A stretch of DNA of 64,000 nt from RUG12461 sp045661345 (GTDB taxonomy: Bacteria; Bacillota; Clostridia; Lachnospirales; Lachnospiraceae), in assembly GCA_045661345.1 (NCBI GenBank), contig JAZRFM010000027.1, positions 1 to 64,000 on the forward strand, in the 5' to 3' direction. Shown here piece after piece: positions 52,230-62,700 of this stretch. Position 1 is the first letter of the stretch. Each line of letters starts with the position of its first letter. Position numbers and translations under genes: made by a program. The notes beneath the pieces are model-generated. The model had not been told where the DNA came from, did no database searches, and saw only the letters and a list, made by a program, of their open reading frames with translations.

Positions 52230-54082
52230 GAAAACTGGCGCTTGATGACGAGATCCTCCTTTCCGTGGAAAAACCGGCAAGGTATCTCGGAAACGAACTG
52301 AATAGCTGCCATAAACAACCGGATACGACAAATATCCGGTTTGTTATGTGTTTCCCGGATGTGTACGAGATCGGGATGAGTCATCTCGGGATGCAGATTT
52401 TGTACGAGATGTTTAACCGGCGGGAGGATGTTTTCTGCGAACGTCTTTTTTCCCCCTGGCCGGATCTTCATAAGATTCTGAAAGAGAAGCAGATACCTTA
52501 TTTCTCGCTGGAGTCGCAGCAGCCGGTCAAAACGGCGGATTTTCTGGGGATTACGCTTCAGTATGAAATGTGTTATACGAATGTCCTGCAGATCCTGGAC
52601 CTCTCCGGCATCCCTTTTTTCGCAAAAGACCGGACGGAGGCGGATCCCATTGTGATCGGCGGGGGACCCTGTGTCTATAATCCGGAGCCCCTTGCGTTCT
52701 TTTTTGATTGCTTTTATATTGGGGAGGGGGAGGTTCGTTATGATGAACTCCTGGATCTTTACGGGGACTGTAAAAAGAAGGGCGTTGACCGCCGGTCTTT
52801 TTTGAAGGAGGCAGCCAAAATCCCGGGTATCTATGTACCGTCCCTATATCAGGTGACTTATCGGGAAGACGGAACCATTCAGTCCTTTGAACCGACTTTG
52901 CCGGATATCCCGGCAAGAATTGAAAAACAGCTGGTATTGGATTTTGACCGGGCACCCTATCCGAAGAAACCCCTTGTTCCCTTTTTGCAGCCGACGCAGG
53001 ATCGCGTGGTACTGGAAGTACAACGCGGCTGTATCCGGGGATGCCGCTTTTGCCAGGCAGGCATGATCTACCGGCCCACCAGGGAAAAGAGTCTTTCCTC
53101 TCTGACAGTCTGTGCGGAGGAAATGTTACAAAACACCGGCCATGATGAGATTTCCCTAAGCTCGCTCTCCACCAGTGATTACCGGGATCTTCCGGAGCTC
53201 TTGTCTTTTCTCATGGAGAGAAAAGCGCAGGGGGTGAATATTTCACTGCCGTCTCTCAGGATTGATGCCTTCTCGCTGGATGTGATGTCAAAAGTACAGG
53301 ATGTGAAGAAAAGCAGCCTGACCTTTGCGCCGGAAGCCGGCTCTCAGCGGATGAGAAATGTGATCAACAAGGGACTCACCGAAGAAGAAATCCTGCATGG
53401 TGCCTCCCTTGCGTTTGAAGGGGGCTGGAATAAAGTAAAGCTCTATTTTATGCTGGGGCTGCCGACTGAGACAGAAGAAGACGTGGCAGCGATTCCGGAA
53501 TTGGCGGAAAAAATTGCGGAATGCTTTTACGAGATCCCGAAAGAGGAGAGGAACGGACGCTGTCAGATTACCATCAGCACCAGCTTTTTTGTGCCCAAGC
53601 CTTTTACCCCCTTTCAATGGGCCTCCATGCTGCCGGCGGAGGAGTATCTCAACCGGGCGGGTCTGTTAAAGGATTGCCTGAAGCAGCAGCTGAATCAGAA
53701 AAGCATCCGTTATATCTATCATGAGGCAAAGGAAACGGTATTGGAAGGCGTGCTGGCGCGTGGGGATCGAAGACTCGCCGCGGTACTTTTGAATGTTTAC
53801 CAAAAAGGCGCTTGCTTTGATTCCTGGACGGAATGGTTTCATCCCGAGCTTTGGGATGCTGCTTTCATGGAAACCGGGATTGATCCCGCTTTTTATACCG
53901 CAAGACCCCGCGATACAAAAGAAATCCTGCCCTGGGATTTTATCGATTGCGGCGTGACAAGGGAATACCTGGAACGGGAGTGGGAACAGGCCAAAAAGGA
54001 AGCCGTGACGCCTCATTGCAGACAACAATGCAGCGGATGCGGGGCAAAGCGTTATGGCGGAGGTGTCTGCCATGAAGCTTAG
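52226..54082 (+). CDS. B12-binding-type radical SAM protein, TIGR03960 family
   Basis: The 618-residue protein has an N-terminal cobalamin-binding-like domain (RFVMCFPDVYEIGMSHLG, DFLGITLQYEMCYTN) and a radical-SAM core with C269, C273 and C276 in RGCIRGCRFCQ. A C-terminal part with a CSGCGAKRYGG motif follows. Function is not established; it is normally next to a DUF2344 partner as here. The four-base overlap with the his gene puts it at the end of that transcript, although no histidine role is known. Confidence 0.9.
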   Translation: MRKLALDDEILLSVEKPARYLGNELNSCHKQPDTTNIRFVMCFPDVYEIGMSHLGMQILYEMFNRREDVFCERLFSPWPDLHKILKEKQIPYFSLESQQPVKTADFLGITLQYEMCYTNVLQILDLSGIPFFAKDRTEADPIVIGGGPCVYNPEPLAFFFDCFYIGEGEVRYDELLDLYGDCKKKGVDRRSFLKEAAKIPGIYVPSLYQVTYREDGTIQSFEPTLPDIPARIEKQLVLDFDRAPYPKKPLVPFLQPTQDRVVLEVQRGCIRGCRFCQAGMIYRPTREKSLSSLTVCAEEMLQNTGHDEISLSSLSTSDYRDLPELLSFLMERKAQGVNISLPSLRIDAFSLDVMSKVQDVKKSSLTFAPEAGSQRMRNVINKGLTEEEILHGASLAFEGGWNKVKLYFMLGLPTETEEDVAAIPELAEKIAECFYEIPKEERNGRCQITISTSFFVPKPFTPFQWASMLPAEEYLNRAGLLKDCLKQQLNQKSIRYIYHEAKETVLEGVLARGDRRLAAVLLNVYQKGACFDSWTEWFHPELWDAAFMETGIDPAFYTARPRDTKEILPWDFIDCGVTREYLEREWEQAKKEAVTPHCRQQCSGCGAKRYGGGVCHEA

Positions 54083-54764
54083 AATCCGTTTTGAAAAAAC
54101 AGGAAGCATGAAATTCATCGGTCATCTGGATACGATGCGTTTTTTCCAGAAGCTGATGCGGCTGGCTTCTATAGATGTCCGTTATACGGAAGGGTACAGC
54201 CCCCACCCCGTCATGAGTTTTGCGCTGCCGCTGGGCGTTGGCGTGGAGAGTACGGGGGAATATCTGGATCTTGAGGTTTATACGGCCGATACGGGCGAAG
54301 CTGTCCTGCAGCGGCTGAATGCCTGTATGCCGGAGGGATTAAAGGCACTTTCCTGCAGGAAACTGCCGGACAACGCGAAAAACGGCATGGCTATGGTGGC
54401 AGCCGCAGATTATCTGGTTGCGCCGAAGAACATGGAAATGCCGGATCTTACGGAACAGGTGCAGACACTGTTTCATGATGCGCCGACCTTTTTGATCCAA
54501 AAAAAGACCAAAAAAAGTGTGAAAGAGCTGGATTTGAAGCAATATGTCCATGTGTTTTGCTGCAGACAAAACGGGTTCTTTCTCAAGCTCTCTGCCGGAA
54601 GTGAAACCAATATCAAGCCGGAACTGTTGCTGGAAGCGTTTTTTGACCGCGCCGGAGAGCGCTTCGACAAGACAGCCTGGCAGATCACAAGACTTGAATT
54701 GTACGGAAAGAATGAGGCGGGGGTATTCCGCCCGCTGGAGGATTTCGGAGAAAACCTATGCTAA
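54072..54764 (+). CDS. TIGR03936/DUF2344 family radical-SAM-associated protein
   Basis: The 230-residue protein begins MKLRIRFEKTGSMKFIGHLD, followed by RYTEGYSPHPVMSFALPL and VESTGEYLDLEV, the DUF2344 signature. It overlaps the radical-SAM gene by 11 bases, and GGAGGTG at 54058-54064 selects ATG 54072 over ATG 54054. The family accompanies TIGR03960 proteins in clostridia, commonly before RNase G and rplU. Here RNase G is absent and ABC genes follow. Confidence 0.9.
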   Translation: MKLRIRFEKTGSMKFIGHLDTMRFFQKLMRLASIDVRYTEGYSPHPVMSFALPLGVGVESTGEYLDLEVYTADTGEAVLQRLNACMPEGLKALSCRKLPDNAKNGMAMVAAADYLVAPKNMEMPDLTEQVQTLFHDAPTFLIQKKTKKSVKELDLKQYVHVFCCRQNGFFLKLSAGSETNIKPELLLEAFFDRAGERFDKTAWQITRLELYGKNEAGVFRPLEDFGENLC

Positions 54765-56503
54765 AGACACTCAGTCACTATATACGGGAATATAAGACGC
54801 CGTCGATCCTGACGCCTGTCATGATGATCGGGGAAGTGGTGATGGAAATGCTGATCCCCCTTCTGATGGCGAGAATCATAGATATCGGACTTGCCAATCA
54901 GGATCTTTCGTATATCATCCGCGTTGGCCTGATCATGCTTTGTGTGGCGCTGCTGGGGCTTACCTTCGGTCTCATTGCCGCAAAATTTGCGGCCAAGGCA
55001 TCCGCCGGGCTTGCCAAGAACCTCAGACAGGGGATGTTTGAGAGAATTCAGACATTTTCTTTCGCAAATATTGACCATTTCAGCACGGCCGGCCTGGTGA
55101 CCCGTCTGACGACGGATATTTCCAACGTACAGAATGCGTTTCAGATGCTGCTGCGCATGTGCTTTCGCGCGCCCGTTTCCCTGATCGCGGCACTCATCAT
55201 GGCTTTTTCCATCAACCGGCAGCTGGCGTCGATTTTTCTGATCACGATGATGATTTTAGCCGGTGTGATTGTCCTGCTTTTGTTTTTCGCGCTGAAATAC
55301 TTCAAACAGGCTTTCCCGAAATATGATGCCCTCAATGAAAGTGTCCAGGAAAACGTCAACGGAATCCGCGTGGTGAAGGCCTTTGTACGGGAGCCCTATG
55401 AGGATCGAAAGTTCCGTAAGGCCAGTGAAGCGATCTATAAGATCTTCATTAAGGCAGAGGGGGTCGTGGCGTGGAGCGGCCCGCTGATGACCGGTACGAT
55501 TTTTGTCAGTCTGATGATCCTATCCTGGGTCGGCGCACATCTTGTCGTCAGTCCCGAGAGCGGTCTGGAGACGGGAGAGCTGTTCAGCCTTTTTACCTAC
55601 TGTCTGACCATCCTGATGAATCTTATGATGCTTTCCATGATCTTTGTGATGGTCATGATGGCAGAGCCCAGTGCGCGCCGGATCAAGGAAGTCCTGACAG
55701 AAGAGACGACGATTTGCAATCCCGAGAATCCGGTCCGCGAAGTGAAGGATGGAAGCATCAGCTTTTCCCATGTCACCTTCCGCTATGATAAGAATTCCGA
55801 GGAACCGGTGCTCTCCGATATCAATCTTTCCGTCAGATCCGGCGAAACCATCGGGATCATCGGCGGAACCGGCAGCAGCAAGTCCTCGCTGGTCAACCTC
55901 ATCAGCCGACTTTACGATGTCAGTGAAGGGGAGGTGCAGGTCGGCGGCAGGGATGTCAGAGACTATGATCTGGATATCCTCCGAAAGGAAGTTTCCGTCG
56001 TGCTGCAAAAAAACGTTCTGTTTTCCGGCACCATCTATGATAACCTCCGTTGGGGAAACGAAAATGCGACGGAAGAAGAATGCAGGGAAGCGGCCAGACT
56101 CGCCTGTGCCGATGAGTTTATCGAAAATTTCCCCAAGAAGTATGAAACCCTGATTGAACGCGGCGGCACCAATGTTTCCGGCGGACAGAAGCAGCGGCTT
56201 TGTATCGCGAGAGCGATCCTAAAGCATCCGAAGATTCTGATCCTGGATGACAGCACCAGCGCCGTCGATACTGCCACCGATGCAAAGATTACAAAAGCCT
56301 TTGCGGAGGCGATTCCGGATACCACGAAGCTTATCATTGCACAGCGCATCAGCTCCGTCATGCATGCCGACCGGATTCTCGTCATGGATCATGGCCGTAT
56401 CTCCGGTATCGGGACACACGAAGAGCTGCTTGCGAATAACGAGATATACCGCGAAGTGTACGATTCCCAGACGGGAGGCTCCAAGGATTTCGACGACGTA
56501 TAA
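54758..56503 (+). CDS. ABC exporter half-transporter with degenerate nucleotide site
   Basis: The 581-residue protein has six membrane helices (type IV exporter fold, about 15-300) and an ATPase domain (about 330-570). Walker A is altered (GGTGSSKSS at about 369-377). The catalytic Glu is replaced by Asp (D497-D498 in LDDSTSA) and the switch His by Gln (Q529 in IIAQRI). The signature VSGGQKQRL is intact. These features mark the degenerate-site subunit of a heterodimeric exporter. The partner gene follows after eight bases. It overlaps the DUF2344 gene by seven bases. Confidence 0.93.
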   Translation: MLKTLSHYIREYKTPSILTPVMMIGEVVMEMLIPLLMARIIDIGLANQDLSYIIRVGLIMLCVALLGLTFGLIAAKFAAKASAGLAKNLRQGMFERIQTFSFANIDHFSTAGLVTRLTTDISNVQNAFQMLLRMCFRAPVSLIAALIMAFSINRQLASIFLITMMILAGVIVLLLFFALKYFKQAFPKYDALNESVQENVNGIRVVKAFVREPYEDRKFRKASEAIYKIFIKAEGVVAWSGPLMTGTIFVSLMILSWVGAHLVVSPESGLETGELFSLFTYCLTILMNLMMLSMIFVMVMMAEPSARRIKEVLTEETTICNPENPVREVKDGSISFSHVTFRYDKNSEEPVLSDINLSVRSGETIGIIGGTGSSKSSLVNLISRLYDVSEGEVQVGGRDVRDYDLDILRKEVSVVLQKNVLFSGTIYDNLRWGNENATEEECREAARLACADEFIENFPKKYETLIERGGTNVSGGQKQRLCIARAILKHPKILILDDSTSAVDTATDAKITKAFAEAIPDTTKLIIAQRISSVMHADRILVMDHGRISGIGTHEELLANNEIYREVYDSQTGGSKDFDDV

Positions 56504-56511
56504 GAGGTTTT

Positions 56512-58443
56512 ATGATGGCAGAGGAAAAAGCAAAAGAAATCAAAATGGGACGCAGACACATGGGAGGTCCGGCACCGAGGCTGGATCACCCCATGAAGAC
56601 CCTAGGTCGCCTGCTTTCCTATGTGTTCCGGAAATACGGCATCGCCCTGGTTGTTGTCGTGATCTGTATTTTCGTCTCTGTGTTTGCCATGCTGCAGGCA
56701 CAGCTGTTTCTCCGCACACTGATCGATGATTACATCACGCCCTTGATCGGCCAGCCCAATCCCGATTTCGGCCCCCTTTCGAATGCGATGCGCCAGATCA
56801 TGATTGTTCTCGGTGCAGGTGTGCTGGCCACCTTTGTACAGAGCAGAACGATGATTTATGTGACGCAGGGCACCATGCGGGGACTTCGGAATGAACTGTT
56901 TTCACATATGGAGACACTGCCGATCCGCTATTTTGACTCCCATGCCCACGGCGATATCATGTCCATTTACACGAACGATATCGATACGATCCGTCAGATG
57001 ATCAGCCAGAGTCTGCCGACAACGATCAACAGTATGATTACCCTCATCGGTGTGCTGATCAGTATGATCATGCTGAGCCCGGTCATGACCCTCGTTTCGG
57101 TGGGCATGATTTTTGTGATTCTGGTGGTGACAAAGCAGGTGGCAGGCAAAAGCTCGAAGTATTTCGTGGCGCAGCAGCAGGATCTGGGCGCTTTGAACGG
57201 TTATATCGAGGAGATGATGGACGGACAGAAGGTCATCAAGGTCTTCAGTCATGAAGCGCAGGCAATCCGGGAATTCAGGGAACGAAACGAGAAGCTGTTT
57301 GACAGTGCCTATCAGGCCAACCAGTTCGGAAACATGATCGGTCCCATCAATGCGCAGCTGGGGAATGTCAGCTTTGTGGTCTGTGCGATGGCGGGCGCCG
57401 TGGTTGCGCTTTCCGGAATCGGCGGCTTTACGGTCGGTGCCCTTGCAAGCTTTTTAACCTTAAACCGCAGCTTTATGATGCCCATCAACCAGATCAGTAT
57501 GCAGATCAATGCGATTGCCATGGCACTGGCCGGGAGCGACCGGATCTTTAAGCTTCTCGACGAGACACCGGAGGTTGACCAGGGGTATGTCATGCTTGTG
57601 AACGCAAAGAAAGAAGGAGACACCCTTACCGAGACGACAGAGCAGCATACCGGTCTCTGGGCATGGAAGCATACGCATCAGGCCACGGGAACAACGGATT
57701 ACGTCCCGCTGGAGGGGGATATCGTCTTCAACGATGTGGATTTCGGTTATGATCCCGAGAAAATCGTTCTTCATCATGTTACACTGCATGCAAATCCCGG
57801 GCAGAAGATTGCCTTTGTGGGATCAACGGGTGCGGGGAAAACCACCATCATGAACCTGATCAACCGGTTCTATGACATTCAGGACGGCAAGATCCGTTAT
57901 GACGGAATCAATGTGAACAAGATCAGGAAAGCTGATCTGAGGCGGTCTCTCGGAATCGTGCTGCAGGAGACCAATCTTTTTACGGATACGGTGATGGAAA
58001 ATATCCGCTTCGGTAATCTCGATGCCACGGATGAAGAAGTCATCGCGGCTGCAAAGTTGGCCAACGCAGACACCTTTATCAGGCAGCTTCCGGACGGCTA
58101 TCAGACCGTGCTCACCGGGAACGGAGCCAATCTTTCCCAGGGGCAGCGTCAGCTGCTTGCCATTGCGCGTGCAGCGGTGGCGGATCCGCCTGTGCTGATC
58201 CTGGATGAAGCGACCAGCTCCATCGATACCCGGACCGAAAAACAGGTGCAGGACGGCATGGATCAACTCATGAAGGGGCGTACCACCTTTGTGATCGCCC
58301 ACCGCCTGTCCACCGTGAAAAACAGCAACTGCATCATGGTGCTGGAGAAAGGGCATATCATTGAACGCGGCACCCATGAAGAGCTTCTCGCACAAAAAGG
58401 GAAGTATTATCAGCTCTATACGGGCAATCAGATATCGGCATAG
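56512..58443 (+). CDS. ABC exporter half-transporter with intact catalytic site
   Basis: The 643-residue protein has a basic N-terminal tail (residues 1-40, with KMGRRHMGGPAP), six membrane helices and an ATPase domain with Walker A GSTGAGKTT, signature LSQGQRQLL, Walker B LILDEATSS and switch H in VIAHRLST. A loop of about 40 residues between membrane and ATPase domains (TETTEQHTGLWAWK) is typical of its subfamily. It pairs with the preceding degenerate subunit. The substrate (lipid, drug or peptide) cannot be read from sequence. AAGAGG before 56512 serves as ribosome-binding site; 56515 is also possible. Confidence 0.94.
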   Translation: MMAEEKAKEIKMGRRHMGGPAPRLDHPMKTLGRLLSYVFRKYGIALVVVVICIFVSVFAMLQAQLFLRTLIDDYITPLIGQPNPDFGPLSNAMRQIMIVLGAGVLATFVQSRTMIYVTQGTMRGLRNELFSHMETLPIRYFDSHAHGDIMSIYTNDIDTIRQMISQSLPTTINSMITLIGVLISMIMLSPVMTLVSVGMIFVILVVTKQVAGKSSKYFVAQQQDLGALNGYIEEMMDGQKVIKVFSHEAQAIREFRERNEKLFDSAYQANQFGNMIGPINAQLGNVSFVVCAMAGAVVALSGIGGFTVGALASFLTLNRSFMMPINQISMQINAIAMALAGSDRIFKLLDETPEVDQGYVMLVNAKKEGDTLTETTEQHTGLWAWKHTHQATGTTDYVPLEGDIVFNDVDFGYDPEKIVLHHVTLHANPGQKIAFVGSTGAGKTTIMNLINRFYDIQDGKIRYDGINVNKIRKADLRRSLGIVLQETNLFTDTVMENIRFGNLDATDEEVIAAAKLANADTFIRQLPDGYQTVLTGNGANLSQGQRQLLAIARAAVADPPVLILDEATSSIDTRTEKQVQDGMDQLMKGRTTFVIAHRLSTVKNSNCIMVLEKGHIIERGTHEELLAQKGKYYQLYTGNQISA

Positions 58444-58492
58444 TTGTTTTCAGTTAATACCACCATAGCATGAAGAAGGAGACGGCGTAAAT

Positions 58493-59725
58493 ATGGGCGA
58501 TCAGGAAAGAAAAGAATCATTTACCCAGGCGGTATGGGAATTAATGGAAGCGCTTCAATCCGAAAAACAGATGGAGAGTGCGCTTTCCAACTGTCTGGAC
58601 ATCATCCGGCAAAGGGTAGATTGTGAGGCCGGCTTTGTCTGGCTGCTGGATCCCGGCTCCGGGAGACTTTCCATCATAGCCTGCGAATCGCCCACGGATG
58701 TCACAGGGATGACCATCCGTAAAGATCAGGGGATCGTGGGACATGTGTTTGATACCGCCGAAGGCATGCTTTTGCATAACGAAATCCCGGAAGACAGCCC
58801 TCTCTACGGCTCTGATGAGGCGACCGGGATGAAGCTGCGCACCCAGATGGTGATTCCCATCAATCCCCCCGGGAAAGATCCCTTCGGCTGCATTCAACTG
58901 GTGAACAAAACCGGCGGAGCCCGCTTTGATGAAGAGGATCTGCGCCTCGGAAACCAGCTGACGGCGCTGATCTCTCTGGATATCGAAGATAAGGGCTACG
59001 GGTCAGGTCAGAAAACGGATGTGCAGCCCATGGTCAGCCTGCGGGGCGTCGTAAAGGAGTTCACCTCCGGGGATCAGACCCTGCGCGTGTTAAAGGGAAT
59101 CGATCTGGATATCTTTCCGAAGGAATTTCTTGTCATCCTGGGGGAAAGCGGCTGCGGCAAGACCACCATGATGAATATCATCGGCGGAATGGATTCCCTG
59201 ACAGACGGACAGCTTCTGGTGGACGGAAAGGATTTTTCCCATCCCAACGATAAGGAACTGACTGAGTACCGCAGGAATGAGATCGGTTTCATTTTTCAGT
59301 CCTATGCGTTGATGCCGAATCTTTCCGCACTGGAGAATCTGCAGTTTATTGCGGAAATCAGTCAAAATCCCACTTCTGCGGAGGAAGCGCTTTCTCTTGT
59401 CGGTCTTACCGACCGTGCCGGCAACTTCCCCTCACAGATGAGCGGCGGACAGCAACAGAGAGTCTCCATTGCGAGAGCGCTCACAAAAAATCCGAGACTG
59501 ATCCTGGCGGACGAACCGACAGCCGCCCTGGATTACGAGACAAGCATAGAGGTGCTTGCGATTGTGGAAGATATCGTGCGCAATCAGGGAAAAACCGTGG
59601 TGATGATTACCCATAACCCGGAAATCGCCAAAATGGCGGATCGTGTGGTGAAAATCCGAAGCGGACTGATCCACGGTATCCGTATCAACCGCAATCCCCT
59701 GAAGGCAAAAGAACTGTCCTGGTGA
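58493..59725 (+). CDS. GAF domain-ABC ATPase fusion
   Basis: The 410-residue protein has an N-terminal GAF-like domain (about 17-165; CEAGFVWLLDPGSGRL, GMTIRKDQGIVGHVF, TQMVIPI, FGCIQLVNK) joined to a LolD/MacB-type ATPase (about 185-395) with Walker A GESGCGKTT (from residue 217), SYALMPNL, signature MSGGQQQRV, Walker B LILADEPTAALD and THNPEIA. It forms a transporter with the FtsX-type permease encoded three bases downstream. The GAF domain is unusual on such ATPases and suggests small-ligand control of the transporter. An AAGAAGGAGA ribosome-binding site is present. Confidence 0.9.
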   Translation: MGDQERKESFTQAVWELMEALQSEKQMESALSNCLDIIRQRVDCEAGFVWLLDPGSGRLSIIACESPTDVTGMTIRKDQGIVGHVFDTAEGMLLHNEIPEDSPLYGSDEATGMKLRTQMVIPINPPGKDPFGCIQLVNKTGGARFDEEDLRLGNQLTALISLDIEDKGYGSGQKTDVQPMVSLRGVVKEFTSGDQTLRVLKGIDLDIFPKEFLVILGESGCGKTTMMNIIGGMDSLTDGQLLVDGKDFSHPNDKELTEYRRNEIGFIFQSYALMPNLSALENLQFIAEISQNPTSAEEALSLVGLTDRAGNFPSQMSGGQQQRVSIARALTKNPRLILADEPTAALDYETSIEVLAIVEDIVRNQGKTVVMITHNPEIAKMADRVVKIRSGLIHGIRINRNPLKAKELSW

Positions 59726-59728
59726 GAG

Positions 59729-62700
59729 ATGACAAGCATGAAAAAAACACTGCTAAAGGAAACGATTAGAAATATCAAAAAAAACCTGATGTCCTGGATC
59801 GCCATTGCCGTGGTGACAATGATCGGCTGCGGGGTTTACTGCGGCGTCTTTTTCTATGCGGAAGCCATGGAAAAGAACGCGCAGGCATATTTTTTACAGG
59901 CGAACTATGAGGATTATGACATCGTGGCGCTTCAGGGGGCTTCTGAGGACGAGATTGCTTCTCTTCTCGAAGTGGAAGGGATACAGGACGTGGAGGGAAC
60001 CATAGAGATCTCCGGATCCGAGGTCCTGATTGACGGACAGACGCTGGAAGCCACTATCCTCGAAGCACCTGAACGAATCGGCAAATCCATCCTGACCGAC
60101 GGGAGAGAACCGGCTGCGGAGAATGAATGCGCGCTGACGGATCAGAATCTGGAGGATAACGGGATTCAGATCGGCGATACGATAGAAGTGATCCCTTCAT
60201 CCGCTACGTTGTTCGGAGATATCCTGAAGACCCGGGAATTTACGGTGACGGGAACCGTGCAATGTCCGGAAGACATTATAACTTCCCAAAAGGTATTTGT
60301 GGTTTTGCCGCCGGCTGCCTTTGATCAGGACAAGACCCTCGGCTATTACACGAATGTACTGGTGAAAGCGGATCTCCCTGCAGGGGTAAACCCGTTCTCA
60401 AAGGCCTATTCCTCCGCAACACAGAAGATTTCCGACGCGCTCAATGCGAAACTCACGGAGATCGGAAAGGCAGATCGCAGTGACCGGCAGCAAAAAGCAC
60501 AGGAGATTCTGGATGAAAAACGTGCCGATGCCGAAAGCGAGCTGCAGAATGCCCGGGAGACCATTGCCGAAAAAGAGCAGGAAATCCATGACGGGGAAGA
60601 AATGCTGCAGAAGCTTGAGACACAGGTGGACAGCGGAGAAGATCCCTTTGCAGAGGCCGAGGCGCAGATTGAAGACGGGAAAAACCAGATCGCGGAGGCA
60701 GAGAAGCAGCTTTCTTCCGCAAAACGGCAGCTTTCCGCCGGAGAAGCCGACTTGCGGGAAAAGGAGAAGCAGCTTCAGCTTATGGAAGCAAACGTCGGTC
60801 CGGTTCCGGAGATGGAAGCGGAGCTGAACAACGCAAAACAGACCTTAAAGAAAAACAAGGCCGCGTTGGCTCAGAAGGAAGCGGAATTAAACGAAAAAAA
60901 GGAAGAACTTGCAAACGCCGAGTCGGAGCTGGCGGAAAAAAAGCAGGAGTTTGCGGAGGCTGCAAAGGACCTTCCTCAGAAAAGAAAAGAACTGGAGGAA
61001 GGGAAGGAAAAGCTTTCAGAAGCAAAGGACGAGTACCGGCAAAAAGAAGAAGAAGTGAACAAACAGTTTTCCGATGCCCAGGAGATGATCGACGGCCTGC
61101 AGGAGGCCTCCTTTCTGCTGATGAATCGGGAAGACAAAGGGACTACCACGCTTTATTCCCAGTTTGTGGAGATACTGCGCAAGCTGGCCACGATTTTTGT
61201 TGTGATCTTTATGGCAATCGGCGTTGTGGTGGTTCTTTCCACCATCACCATATTGATTGACAATCAGAAGAAACTGATTGGTGCCATGAAAGCCTTTGGA
61301 TTCCGAAACGGAGAGATCATCTCCAAATATACCATCTTCGGACTCAGTGCGGTCTGCTTTGGCATGGTTCTGACCGTGGGACTGTCGTGGGTCCTGGAGA
61401 AGATCGTGTACCGGGTAATGGGCGGGATGTTCAACATCAGGACGGTCTCCTTTACCTTCCACCTGCCGGCCTATTTGATTCTTTTCCTGATTGAGGTGCT
61501 GCTTGCTGTGGGAGTGGCAACACTGACCACCTGGTATAATGCTGTCAGATCCTCGGCGATTGACCTGATGAACGGGGATACCCTTGAAAAAAAGCATCGA
61601 AAAGGCGTCAGGATCAAACTGGAGCGGTCTCTTTATTCCAGATTGATTTTTCGTAATATCAAAAATGATCTGGCGCGGGTGGTCTGCTCCGAGATCATCA
61701 TCGGCGGAAGCTGTCTCATGATCGGGGTGGGATTTACGTTATATTTTGCCTTTGAGCAGATGATGCCGCTTTCCGCAAAGGAGGTAAATCATTACCAGCT
61801 GGAGATCAGCCTGGAAGAAGGAGAAGATGACGCACTGCTTCAAGAGGTGGAGCAGAAGCTTACCGAAGAGGACATCTCTTTTGAGGAGATCACGGAACGC
61901 GGGAGTGTTTTTCGCGTAGGGGAGGATTCCTTTTTTGCGAATGTGCTGTCTGCCGACCCGGAAGTATTTTCGGATTATTTTGACATCCGGGATATGAAGG
62001 GAAAAACGCAGTACCTGGCGGATGGCGACGGCGTGCTGATTCCGAACCGCGTTGCGGAACGCTTCGGGATCGAAGAGGGAGAGCCCCTTTCCGTTGCCGA
62101 CAGTCACCTCCTGCTGCAGGAGCTGCCCATAGACGGCATCTACCGTTGTTATTATGGCAGAGATCTTTTTATGAACCGGGAGGTTTATGCGTCCCTGTTC
62201 GGGGAAGACGCAGCGCCGACGAGTCTTTTTGTACGGACCGCAAACCCGATCTCTTTGACCTATAAGCTTTCCAATGAGTTTCCGTCCCTCGTGATCACGT
62301 CCACCTCGGAGATTCCCCAGGGGCTTTCCGGTATGCGCAAACTGTTCCAGACACTTGTTTTTGTGATGACAGCGCTGTCCATCATCATGTCCATCTTTGT
62401 GCTGCTGAATCTGGTAAACATTTTTGTGGGACGCAGGAAAAACGAGATCATTATCATGGGAGTGAACGGGTTCAGTTACCGTGAACGCATCGGCTATCTT
62501 CTCCGGGAAACCATTGCGACCACCGTGATTGGGCTTCTTCTGGGAACAGTCATGGGGTGTTTTTTGTCCGATTATCTGATCCGCCTTGTGGAGGGGAGCG
62601 ATACGATGTTCCGGAGGGGAATCATCCCGGGGGCCTGGGTTCTGGCCTGCGTGCTGGAAACGGTTTTTGCACTGCTGATCAATTTCTTTGCATTTCGCAG

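Noticed and set aside
58443..58492. Promoter between the ABC exporter and the GAF-ABC gene
   Set aside because: TTGTTT and TAGCAT are present with a 16-base spacer, but both are poor matches and the evidence is too weak to list.
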